DNA of 64,000 nt, taken from Paraflavisolibacter caeni (GTDB lineage: Bacteria > Bacteroidota > Bacteroidia > Chitinophagales > Chitinophagaceae). The notes below the pieces were generated by a model. The model ran no database searches. It was not told the DNA's origin and saw nothing but the letters and a program-made list of their open reading frames with translations. How positions within the stretch are numbered: position 1 is the first letter of the stretch; every line of letters begins with the position of its first letter. The DNA is taken from the NCBI RefSeq assembly GCF_025628885.1, contig NZ_JAOTIF010000001.1, positions 849,751-913,750 of the forward strand, read 5' to 3'. Of this stretch, positions 8,154-16,791 are shown one piece after another. Position numbers and translations under genes: made by a program.

Positions 8154-9890
8154 TCATGGCCGCTTGTAAGTGATGAGCTCCGCACTTGCCACATTTATAG
8201 TGATTGATGCAGCATTGCTTTGCGCTCCCTGGTTGTCAGTGCCCCTGGCTGTGAATGTGTATGTGCCTGCAGGCAGGTTGCTGATGTCGCAAGTGTATGG
8301 ACTATTGTATTCGGCTTTTAAAAAACTGGTCCCCTTATAAAATTTGACATTGCTAATAGTGCCATCCGGATCTGAAGCGGCTGCCTTCAATGTAAATGTT
8401 GCTGGCGCTGTGAAAACGCTATTGTTCGCAGGACTGGTCATACTGACGTATGGCGGTCGATTGGTAGTTGCACTGGCCTCCTTTGATGCCTCACCTGCTC
8501 CCATGGCATTCCAGGGCGTTACTTTATAATAGTAAGTTTTTCCTGCACTCAGGCCGCTATGGGTATACTGGATGCCGGTGATAGTAGAGGCTATAGTGGT
8601 ATAAGGACCTCCACTGGTGGTACTGCTTAGCACACTATAATACTTGGCACCTGTCGAGACATTCCACTTCAACGTTATTCTATTGTTTCCACCTGTAGCC
8701 ATTACGATGGGAGATGGTTTTTGATGGCGCAGTAAAGCTTCAATGAAATAATAATCTGCATAGACTAACGGTTGATCCACTTCATAATTCTTTGGCTTGT
8801 TGCCTACGCAGTGCCTGCTGATGAAATAATTGTTGGTGCCTTTCGCTGCCATGTATGTTGTTGAAGAAAGGGTTTTCAATGTGTTGATCCCAAAGTTGTA
8901 ATACACATCTCTTTTTTCCGGCACATACTGGCTCAATTCCATCAGTGCGGCACTGGCAATACTGGCCGCAGATGCATCACGAAAATCAAAGGCATCAAAA
9001 TCCCAGAACGGAACCAAATCGGCTGGCATATTCGGGTGTGTAATATAAAAATCAGCGATCTTCTTTGCCATATCAAGGAACCTGGTATCTTTTGTTTCGC
9101 GGTAGCACATCGTAAAACCATATAAGCCCCAGGCCTGGCCTCTTGCCCAGTCGGACAAATGATTCAATCCCTGGTAAGTAAGCTTGGCCAATACTTTCCC
9201 GGTATTCGGATCATAATCAACCAGGTGATAGGAACTGTGATCAGGTCTGAAATGATTGGTTATGGTGGTCAGCGCATGCTGTACCGCTATTTTATAAAAG
9301 GAGGAATCTCCACTCGCCTTTGTGGCCCAAAACAGGAGTTCCAGGTTCATCATATTATCGATAATGACAGGGAAATGATAGTTTGCATTATTCCACGACT
9401 TGATACAGCCTACTATTGGATTGTAGCGTGTAGCCAAAGATTTCGCGCCTTGCAGCAAGATCGTTTTGTATTGCTGGTTGCCAGTGAGCCTGTATCCCTG
9501 CCCAAAGCTGGAAAAGAGTATAAAACCTACATCATGAGTGGAGGTGTTGTATTGCTGGCTTTGCAGTCCTGCTGTCCATTGCTCGGCTCTTGTCCGCCAG
9601 GCAATATCTTTTGTCCTTTCATACATCAACCATAAAGAACCTGGAAAAAAGCCGCTGGTCCAGTCTCCTGCGGTTACTCTGATGATGGTGCCATCCGGGT
9701 TGGTAGAGCGGGGATATGAGCTTTTATTGGGATAAGCTTGTGCCAGCGCCAGTTGATCCATGGCAACGTTTAATGATAGGTTAGGATCAAAAGTTTGTGC
9801 TGCCGCCCTGCCGGTTACTGTTGATGTAATGGCCTGCAGGCACATGCTAACGGGCAGGCATAAGAGTGCCCTTAGTAATGAGGAGTTCAT
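8154..9890 (-). CDS. GH88 unsaturated glucuronyl/galacturonyl hydrolase with FN3 and Ig-like tail
   Basis: 578 aa. Signal peptide ending near residue 32 (GRAAAQ). Residues about 35-390 are a glycoside hydrolase family 88 (alpha/alpha)6 domain. D120 in HDVGF and D178 in IIDNMMNLE match the two catalytic aspartates of the family, and WARGQAWGLYGF is also diagnostic. GH88 enzymes hydrate the unsaturated uronic acid left by polysaccharide lyases. A fibronectin type III domain (about 395-480) and a Big_9-type Ig domain (about 483-570) follow. I see no T9SS sorting domain. It lies 33 bp after the SusD gene on the same strand and is very probably the catalytic partner of this SusC/D transporter, implying a uronate-containing glycan as substrate. 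Confidence 0.9.
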   Translation of the reverse strand: MNSSLLRALLCLPVSMCLQAITSTVTGRAAAQTFDPNLSLNVAMDQLALAQAYPNKSSYPRSTNPDGTIIRVTAGDWTSGFFPGSLWLMYERTKDIAWRTRAEQWTAGLQSQQYNTSTHDVGFILFSSFGQGYRLTGNQQYKTILLQGAKSLATRYNPIVGCIKSWNNANYHFPVIIDNMMNLELLFWATKASGDSSFYKIAVQHALTTITNHFRPDHSSYHLVDYDPNTGKVLAKLTYQGLNHLSDWARGQAWGLYGFTMCYRETKDTRFLDMAKKIADFYITHPNMPADLVPFWDFDAFDFRDASAASIASAALMELSQYVPEKRDVYYNFGINTLKTLSSTTYMAAKGTNNYFISRHCVGNKPKNYEVDQPLVYADYYFIEALLRHQKPSPIVMATGGNNRITLKWNVSTGAKYYSVLSSTTSGGPYTTIASTITGIQYTHSGLSAGKTYYYKVTPWNAMGAGEASKEASATTNRPPYVSMTSPANNSVFTAPATFTLKAAASDPDGTISNVKFYKGTSFLKAEYNSPYTCDISNLPAGTYTFTARGTDNQGAQSNAASITINVASAELITYKRP

Positions 9891-9923
9891 ACTACAATAG
9901 TTTTGTCTGGTTCCTGTACTTAC

Positions 9924-11576
9924 TTAATATCCTGGATTTTGTTCCAGTAACGCATCCTTGTTCAATTGTATTTCTGAGATAGGTATGGGCAACAATAAAT
10001 GTTTGGATGCCAGCCCTGTGATTTTCAATCCCCGGCCAGCAGCTCTTTCTACCAATGTTTTCGTGCGCATTAAGGTCATGCGTCTGTTTTCTTCAGCCAG
10101 TAGTTCCCTGGCCCTTTCATCCAGTATAAAATCCATGCTTACTTGTGATGCTGCGATGAGTGAAGCATGGGCCCTTGCTCTCAATATATTCAGTGTAGCA
10201 GCAGCCCCGGCTGAATTGCCCTGTTTAAATTGTGCTTCTGCTTTCAGTAAATAGGTTTCACCTAAACGCATCACAATGATATCTTTGATGGAGTTGGTAC
10301 CTCCTAAAGCTGCATTGGGATCATATGCATTCCACTTAGTGGTATAAGGCACAATAGCAGTGTTTGTATCAACACCGGCGCCTGGGATTACCTCCTTACC
10401 ATAATTGGCATTCGTGGGATCATTATAATAGAACTTTCTCCTGATGTTATACTGCGAATTGCGCATGTCATCAGGCTCATACAATTGATGTATGACAAAA
10501 TAGGTAAGGGCCATCCGGGCAATACCCCTGCCGCCCAAAGTATCTGCTATCACCATGCCTTTTTGATTATAATAACGCGGTACCCATACCCTGCGATGCT
10601 GTGGCCCGGCAAAGATATAACCTGGAAAAAGAGAGGACGAAGCTGGACCAAGACCTCCGATCACTGTATTGGGGTTTTCTAGTTCATGTACCCAGATCGC
10701 TTCTTTGTTCCCTTGGCTTCTCCTCTGGTTGCCATAAATGAACATATCTGAAAAAGGATCCCCGGGCTGGTTGACCTTGATACCATACCTTGAAGTGGTC
10801 AGACTGAAATCACCACTATTGATAACGGCATCTGCTTCCTGCTCTGCCTTTGCATATTCGCCTGTTCTCAGGTATACTTCTGCCAGCAATTGGGAAGCCA
10901 TCGCCTTATTGGCCCGCGCATACAGCTTTCCGCCTGCATTGGATTTAACATTGCCGATGGAAGGCAAATTGGTTTTGGCAAATGTTAGGTCCGAAATTAT
11001 CAGCTGGTCCACCTCCGTTAGAGGTGCTCTTACAAAATCTGTTTTAGGCTCCGTTGTTGGTTCGGTGGTAATAGGCACCCCGCCAAATAAAGTGGCCAGC
11101 GTATGATAGGCAAAGGCCCTGTAAAAACTGGCTTCTGCTTTGATACTGTTTTTATTGGACAGGCCCATCGGCACCTGGTCAACTTTTGAAATAACAATAT
11201 TGCAGTTATTAATGAGGTTATAGGCCCACTTCCAGGCAAACAACGCAACAGGGTCGCTGGCAGTGAGCTTTTCATAGTTGATATAGGGAACCATATAGGG
11301 GTCTATATCAGCTACTGATTTATTATAGGCCACATCAGTACCAACTTGCCAGGCAGCCAGCCATCCCTGTGAGGTCACATTGTCCTGCTGCAGGGTGTGC
11401 CAGAGTCCGTATTGAACTTGGATACCGGCAATTGCAGATTCAAAGGAAAGGGAGTCTGTTAATGTCCCTAAGGTATAATTCGATTCCACCGTTTCGTCGA
11501 GAAAATCTTTTTTGCAGGATATTATGGTTACTACTGTAATGATCATGACTGCTGGTAATAGGAATTGCTTTTTCAC
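9924..11576 (-). CDS. SusD/RagB-family outer-membrane lipoprotein
   Basis: 550 aa from a GTG at 11576, which gives MKKQFLLPAVMIITVVTIISC with C21 as lipoprotein cysteine. An in-frame ATG at 11621 would overlap the end of susC and add an unlikely N-terminal extension. The start lies 19 bp after the SusC stop. SusD features include FYRAFAYHTLATLFGGVP around residues 150-170, TPR-like helices with AEVYLRTGEYAKAEQEAD, and the RARAHASLIAA to LLAEENRRMTLMRT region near the C-terminus. It would cap the SusC barrel at the cell surface and bind the polysaccharide or its oligosaccharides. It pairs with SusC upstream and GH88 downstream. Confidence 0.92.
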   Translation of the reverse strand: MKKQFLLPAVMIITVVTIISCKKDFLDETVESNYTLGTLTDSLSFESAIAGIQVQYGLWHTLQQDNVTSQGWLAAWQVGTDVAYNKSVADIDPYMVPYINYEKLTASDPVALFAWKWAYNLINNCNIVISKVDQVPMGLSNKNSIKAEASFYRAFAYHTLATLFGGVPITTEPTTEPKTDFVRAPLTEVDQLIISDLTFAKTNLPSIGNVKSNAGGKLYARANKAMASQLLAEVYLRTGEYAKAEQEADAVINSGDFSLTTSRYGIKVNQPGDPFSDMFIYGNQRRSQGNKEAIWVHELENPNTVIGGLGPASSSLFPGYIFAGPQHRRVWVPRYYNQKGMVIADTLGGRGIARMALTYFVIHQLYEPDDMRNSQYNIRRKFYYNDPTNANYGKEVIPGAGVDTNTAIVPYTTKWNAYDPNAALGGTNSIKDIIVMRLGETYLLKAEAQFKQGNSAGAAATLNILRARAHASLIAASQVSMDFILDERARELLAEENRRMTLMRTKTLVERAAGRGLKITGLASKHLLLPIPISEIQLNKDALLEQNPGY

Positions 11577-11595
11577 CTTATTAAAGTTTTTTGAA

Positions 11596-14500
11596 TTAGC
11601 GAAGTGTAATGTTGACGCCAAATACGATGGAGCGTACTAAGGGAAAGTTATTTTCGTTGGTGGCAACACTGGTTGTAATGTTTCTGCTGAAATCAGCCTC
11701 TGGATCCAGGCCCACCCAGTTGGTGAAGGTGGCCAGGTTTCTACCGCTGGCATAAATAGTAAGTCCGCTTAATTTTATATCATCCAGTAGTCTTTGCGGT
11801 GCTGTAAAACTTAAAGTAACATCTTTGATTCTGGTATAGCTGGCATCCTGGGGATAAGCGTATAACCTTGGATTGGTATAGGTCAGCGATGGTCTTGTAT
11901 TGCTCTTATTCTCAGCTGTCCAGTAACCTGCTTCTGCCGGTAGATTTTGTCGGCCTCCTAGGTCCCTGAAGTCCATCATTTGATTGTATTTAGTAACGCC
12001 GTGCGCAGTTTGTATAAAGATGTTGAGGTGGAAGTTCCGGTATTGAAAGGTATTGGTGAGCCCGCCATACCATTTGGGAGCTGTTTGCCCCAGGATTACT
12101 TTATCTGCTGGAGTGATTGTCTTACTGCCATCAACATCTGCAAACTTGAGATCTCCGGGCTTAGCTCCTGGATCCTGGCCACTGGGATCTTCACCTGCCT
12201 GCCATACGCCTGCTATCTGATAATCATAGATGACATTGATAGGATGGCCTATGAACCACCTGTTTCCAATATCATCTTTGGCATCTCCATACAGGTCCTG
12301 GATCTTGTTTTTGTTGGTTGTAAAATTGACTGTGCTTTCCCACCTGAAATTTTTGTTGTTTATATTTTGACTCATCAAACTGATCTCAACCCCTTTATTG
12401 GATACTTTACCAAGGTTTGCCAATACCCGGTTGTAACCTGTAATGGAAGGTATTGCCCTGTATAGCAGGAGGTCTTTTGTGCTGGTGCTGTAAGCGTCTA
12501 TGGTTCCGCTGATTTTATTTTGTAATATGCTGAAATCAATGCCAACATTGCCAGAATAAGTACTTTCCCAGTTTAAATCGTCGTTGCCTAATACATTGGC
12601 CGCAATGCCAATAGTGCTGATCCTGTTGTAAGGAAGGCGAACGTTGGCTAATGTGGTGGCTGTTGCATTGGGAGCGATCGCCTGGTTACCTACAAGCCCG
12701 TAAGATACCCTCAGTTTAAGATTGCCGACCTGCTTCACATTTTTCATGAAATGCTCATTGCTGATGTTCCATCCTAACGATGCTGATGGAAAAAAGCCGT
12801 ATTTGGAAGTGGCAGATCCAAAAGCAGAGTATCCGTCTCTTCTGGCAGTCGCTGTAAACAAATACCTCCTGTCATATGAATAATGCACACGAAGCATTTG
12901 TGACAGCAAATTGGTTTGATAGGAATTGGAAGCTCCTGCCGTTGTAGACGCCGAGGATAGATTTTTAAATGAAATAGCATCATTGATAAAACCGGTGGCA
13001 ATGGTACTGGACAAGAAAAAATTCGTTTGCTGCGCACTGTACAACCCTGTAGCATTCATATGATGTTTCTTCCAGGCCTTTTCATAAGTAAGAAAATTTT
13101 CGATCAGCCAGTTCTTTGTTTCAGTATTGTCCACCTGGGCTGCACCAAGTAGGTTATTAGCTTTCCTTCCTACATAACTTTGAAAACTGGTGGGCACATA
13201 GCTATACGCTGTATTGATTGTATATTTTAAACCTTTGACAAAACCTGGTTTCAATTCAGCAAAGACGTTGGTATTGATGTTTTTGCTCCTGTCATTTCGG
13301 GTGGAGTAAAGACCTAATAAAGGACTGGTATAAAGTGTTTCAGAAAACATAGGATAAATAGCATAAGAGCCATCGGCATTGTATAAGGTTCCATAAGGGC
13401 TCATTGCGTTAGCCAAGGTTAGGGCCGCCCTGCCTCCATCATAATTATTGTTGGTAAAAAACAAATTCAAACCAACCGATAAATAATCTGTAATGGTTGC
13501 ATCCAGGTTAGATCGTATACTGGCTCTGTTATACTGGTATCCTTTGATGACACCTTGCTGTTTCAGGTAATCACCGGAAACATAAAACCTGACATCTTTA
13601 TTGCCACCATGAATACGCAAGCTGTGGTTATGAATATATCCTTGTTGTGAAATTTCATCTATCCAGTCTGTAGTGATACCAGCCGCATAGTTATCTCTTT
13701 CAAAAGCATTAGGCAACACGTTTGTATTGTTGATCCCCGCCTGGGCCTTGAAGTCTGCATACTTTTGAACATATTGCTCAGGACCCATAAGCCTAACTGT
13801 ATGAGCAAAGTCTTCAAGGCCTCCATAGCCATTGTAGGCGATGATGGTTTTTCCTGTCTGGCCGCGTTTTGTAGTGATCAGGATCACACCATTGGCCCCC
13901 CTTGTGCCATAAATAGCTGTAGAAGATGCATCCTTTAAAATGTCAATAGATGCAATATCATTGGGATTGATGTCATTAATGGAGCCGTTAAATGGAACAC
14001 CATCTGCAACAATTAATGGACTGGTAGAAGCACTTATGGAACTTTCACCTCTGATCACTACAGTTGGAGCAGAGCCAGGAACAGAAGAACCTTGTGAAAT
14101 ATGAACACCGGCCACAGTACCTTGAATGGCCTGCAAAGTATTGGTAACAGGGAGTAGGGATAGGCGCTCCCTGGGCACTGAGGCTACAGCTCCAGTAACA
14201 TCAGACCGCTTCCTGGTGCCATACCCAACAACGACAATCTCGTCAAGGGATGCAGTGGTTGATTTCATTTCAACTACCAGGGAAAAGGTCGTATCTTCTT
14301 TGATGTGATAACCCGACAATGTTTGTGACTCATAGCCTACCATGGAAAAAGAAAAACTATATGACCCGCCGGCAGGAATACGGGTAGAGAAAACACCAGT
14401 AGTATCAGTTCTTGTTCCAGAAGTAAAATTGGTTTTGTTATTTTGAATGATCACCGATACGCCAATAAGTGGTTCTTTATTGGCATCATGCACAATTCCT

Positions 14501-14610
14501 TTGACTAAACTGGTGGATGTCTGTGCATTTGCATCAAATGCTTGATATAGTTGAGTGAGCAACCAAAGGGCCAAAAGGGTAGCCTTGGATTTAATGACCT
14601 TAAATCTCAT
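11596..14610 (-). CDS. SusC/RagA-family TonB-dependent transporter
   Basis: 1004 aa. Signal peptide residues 1-29 (ANAQ). Residues about 34-115 are a carboxypeptidase-regulatory-like domain (VKGIVHDANKEPLIGVSVII). A TonB box-like stretch (DEIVVVGYGTRKR) follows at about 125. The plug (about 130-245) carries TLQAIQGTVAGVHI and the hallmark DASSTAIYGTRGANGVILITTKRG, split here by position. The rest is a 22-strand barrel ending NITLR. It imports oligosaccharides across the outer membrane using the proton motive force via TonB. It lacks the N-terminal STN domain found when a SusC protein signals to a FecR-type anti-sigma factor, so the neighbouring sigma genes may not serve it. Confidence 0.95.
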   Translation of the reverse strand: MRFKVIKSKATLLALWLLTQLYQAFDANAQTSTSLVKGIVHDANKEPLIGVSVIIQNNKTNFTSGTRTDTTGVFSTRIPAGGSYSFSFSMVGYESQTLSGYHIKEDTTFSLVVEMKSTTASLDEIVVVGYGTRKRSDVTGAVASVPRERLSLLPVTNTLQAIQGTVAGVHISQGSSVPGSAPTVVIRGESSISASTSPLIVADGVPFNGSINDINPNDIASIDILKDASSTAIYGTRGANGVILITTKRGQTGKTIIAYNGYGGLEDFAHTVRLMGPEQYVQKYADFKAQAGINNTNVLPNAFERDNYAAGITTDWIDEISQQGYIHNHSLRIHGGNKDVRFYVSGDYLKQQGVIKGYQYNRASIRSNLDATITDYLSVGLNLFFTNNNYDGGRAALTLANAMSPYGTLYNADGSYAIYPMFSETLYTSPLLGLYSTRNDRSKNINTNVFAELKPGFVKGLKYTINTAYSYVPTSFQSYVGRKANNLLGAAQVDNTETKNWLIENFLTYEKAWKKHHMNATGLYSAQQTNFFLSSTIATGFINDAISFKNLSSASTTAGASNSYQTNLLSQMLRVHYSYDRRYLFTATARRDGYSAFGSATSKYGFFPSASLGWNISNEHFMKNVKQVGNLKLRVSYGLVGNQAIAPNATATTLANVRLPYNRISTIGIAANVLGNDDLNWESTYSGNVGIDFSILQNKISGTIDAYSTSTKDLLLYRAIPSITGYNRVLANLGKVSNKGVEISLMSQNINNKNFRWESTVNFTTNKNKIQDLYGDAKDDIGNRWFIGHPINVIYDYQIAGVWQAGEDPSGQDPGAKPGDLKFADVDGSKTITPADKVILGQTAPKWYGGLTNTFQYRNFHLNIFIQTAHGVTKYNQMMDFRDLGGRQNLPAEAGYWTAENKSNTRPSLTYTNPRLYAYPQDASYTRIKDVTLSFTAPQRLLDDIKLSGLTIYASGRNLATFTNWVGLDPEADFSRNITTSVATNENNFPLVRSIVFGVNITLR

Positions 14611-14717
14611 ATGGCTTCATTTTTAAAATGAATGAAAAGGGCTTTCAATCAGAATGACTGATAAGAAATGTTTTGTTGTAACTGGTTCCCTTCCTTATCT
14701 AATGCTCATGAGTCGGT

Positions 14718-15767
14718 TTATTGCACAGGAAGGTCGTTAATTAGTTTTAATGCTTTTAGTCTGTATTCCCTTGCCTGACTTGAGTGTGCCACTTGCTTTA
14801 ACAACGCCGTTGCCTCTTTAACTTTACCGGTTTTCAGGTTGGCTAAAGCCATGTACCATCTCGTTTTGCCTTGCCAGAATTGATCCGGGCTCCTCTTTAA
14901 TGCATTACGTAATTCTGGTATCGCTTGACTTGTCTTATTTTCAGCCATGTGGCTTATGGCTTTGTAGTAATGAGCATAAAATAGGGTGATATTTTCTTCT
15001 TGCCTCTGTTGTTCGTCCGGTATTCCTCTTGTTCTTTGATCTTCAAGAGATGTTTGAATGGACTCTATGTCAATTGTAGCGATCGCATCTCTGTACTCCT
15101 GGTCTTTATAATGATCCATTGCATCTTTCAGAAGGTCTGGAGTACGGGCAGGTGTTTTATCTGCTTTGAAATTATTGGCATACAAAGCCTCACGTTCTTC
15201 TTTAGTTAGGGTGGAAGGTTTTATAGATTGGATACTGTCCTTGTTTTGTTGAGGTTCACTCTTTTCCTGCATCGCCTTGTGTTCATCTGTTTTGTTCACC
15301 GGTAGTGTGGACGTGTCTTCAGGAATGGTGCTTACCGGTTGTTCTTTTGTTTCATTTTTGTTGGCAATATCCTGGCTGCTTTTTCTTTCCGGAACCAACC
15401 AGATAACGCACAATGCAATAATGCTGATGAGTACAGCAGCAATGGCCAGGTTCTTCCACAGGTTTATACTTCTTACTTTGCCAACTTCGGTAGTTGAGGT
15501 ATGGGCTTCTATGAACGCTTCTGGTTCATGATGCCTTTCATGGATGCCATATTCTTCATGCAGTTCTTTCAACGTATCTCTAAGCGCCGCTTCTTCCTCT
15601 GTATATTCTTCGATATCATCTACTCCATTTTCAATAGTTTGGTAAAGATCAAATAGTTTAGCTAGCTCCTCATCGGTTTCCAGGTCCTTCTCAAATTGCA
15701 ATCTCTCTTCCGGGGTCATGTTGACACTGAAGTAATCCTTTACTTTTTCAAGCAAAATTTCATTCAT
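14718..15767 (-). CDS. Membrane protein with cytoplasmic anti-sigma-like head and TPR tail
   Basis: 349 aa. Residues 1-100 are acidic and helical (MTPEERLQFEKDLETDEEL), like the cytoplasmic part of Bacteroidota anti-sigma proteins but with no zinc-finger cysteine/histidine set. One membrane span lies at about 105-125 (LAIAAVLISIIALCVIWLV). A low-complexity linker (130-200) leads to TPR-like helices (about 215-345: YYKAISHMAENKTSQAIPEL and YMALANLKTGKVKEATALL). The start is 4 bp after the sigma-factor stop, so the two are translated together. The topology places the TPR region in the periplasm. Likely job: hold the sigma factor inactive and release it on a periplasmic signal. The role is inference; FecR family is excluded by sequence. 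Confidence 0.8.
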   Translation of the reverse strand: MNEILLEKVKDYFSVNMTPEERLQFEKDLETDEELAKLFDLYQTIENGVDDIEEYTEEEAALRDTLKELHEEYGIHERHHEPEAFIEAHTSTTEVGKVRSINLWKNLAIAAVLISIIALCVIWLVPERKSSQDIANKNETKEQPVSTIPEDTSTLPVNKTDEHKAMQEKSEPQQNKDSIQSIKPSTLTKEEREALYANNFKADKTPARTPDLLKDAMDHYKDQEYRDAIATIDIESIQTSLEDQRTRGIPDEQQRQEENITLFYAHYYKAISHMAENKTSQAIPELRNALKRSPDQFWQGKTRWYMALANLKTGKVKEATALLKQVAHSSQAREYRLKALKLINDLPVQ

Positions 15768-15771
15768 GTTG

Positions 15772-16362
15772 TTAGTGTTTCAGGTTTCTATACTCAGGAT
15801 CATCCATGACCAGCCTCATTAGTTTTACAATACATTCTGACTTTTTCTTTCGGGCGTAACCTTCGGTTATATGAAGAGCTTTGGCAATCTCCTCTGTTGA
15901 TATTCTCTTGCCTGCTGCATTCCTTGCCCAGCTTAGCCGGATTAATTCTTTACAGCTTTCGCCCATCTCATTTAATTTCTTTTTGATTAAATTCAGACGG
16001 GCTTGTTTCAAGTTGTGTTCTTCCGCCACCTTGAAGTAGTCTTCTCCTATATCATCCTGTCTGTCAAAATCTGTAAATGTTACCCCCTCAGAGTTACTTT
16101 TTTTTAATTCATCGCGCCATTTGTTGGTACACATGCCCTTTATATAAGCACATATGGAGAATTGTAAGGTCAACTGCCGGGCCTTTGCGATCTTGAATAG
16201 ATCAACCAAAGCTTCCTGGAAAATATCAGCCGCATTGGCTTCTGTACCTTTGTTTTGCACCACCATATTTCTAATAATTGGGAAGCATTTCTGGTAAAGT
16301 TCACCCAATAATTTTCTGTCATTATTTAATAATGCATCAATATACTTTTGGTCCGGGTGCAT
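15772..16362 (-). CDS. ECF-type RNA polymerase sigma factor
   Basis: 196 aa. Region 2 spans residues about 10-90: LLGELYQKCFPIIRN, then ADIFQEALVDLFKIA, then CAYIKGMCTNKWRDELKK, the typical core-binding and -10-recognition helices. Region 4 spans about 125-185, with the helix-turn-helix RISTEEIAKALHITEGYARKKKSECIVKL binding the -35 element. The linker is long and charged. It is followed at 4 bp by the membrane TPR protein and faces the CHAT protease gene across a 429-bp divergent region. It probably drives one or both of these flanking units. Confidence 0.92.
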   Translation of the reverse strand: MHPDQKYIDALLNNDRKLLGELYQKCFPIIRNMVVQNKGTEANAADIFQEALVDLFKIAKARQLTLQFSICAYIKGMCTNKWRDELKKSNSEGVTFTDFDRQDDIGEDYFKVAEEHNLKQARLNLIKKKLNEMGESCKELIRLSWARNAAGKRISTEEIAKALHITEGYARKKKSECIVKLMRLVMDDPEYRNLKH

Positions 16363-16791
16363 AATATGAATTTACAAAAAATTTTAATGAAAGGGAATGC
16401 CGCAACTATGGTTAATTTACCTGGTTCAATACCAATTTTTTGAGATGTTCATTGGTGATTATTTTCATTAGAAAATAACATGGCGGCTGGTTGATTTAAA
16501 ACCTTGGTTTCCACTGACTTCTAAGATGTCGGGGATTAATGTCCGTTATACTGTGTAATACATAACGGGTATCAGGTCAAAATGAAGTTTGAACACCCTT
16601 TTGTTAGGTGAAAAAAATAAGATTTAACTTAAAAAAAATCATTATATTTAATAGCAGGCAGTTTTACTTCATGGCTTGTTGAACCGGCGCTTGATTCTTA
16701 CCTATGTAACCTATTGGTTGAAACAGTTACTATTGAACAGCTTCAATGATTGAAGGTGCTTGATACCTTGAATGCTTAATGCTTTTTCAAT
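16363..16791. promoter_or_regulatory. Divergent promoter region between sigma factor and CHAT protease
   Basis: This 429-bp AT-rich region separates the ECF sigma operon from the CHAT gene. It has homopolymer A tracts near 16609-16640 and a TATATTTA that is one base from the Bacteroidota -7 consensus TAnnTTTG. I find no clear operator palindrome. A shared divergent control region would let the sigma factor control both its own operon and the protease. Confidence 0.4.

Noticed and set aside
9159-9735. Plus-strand frames inside the GH88 gene
   Set aside because: Antisense shadows of a gene with conserved catalytic residues.
11596-16362. Classical SusC/FecR/ECF transport-signalling trio
   Set aside because: The SusC-like protein has no STN domain and the membrane partner of the sigma factor has TPRs instead of a FecR domain.
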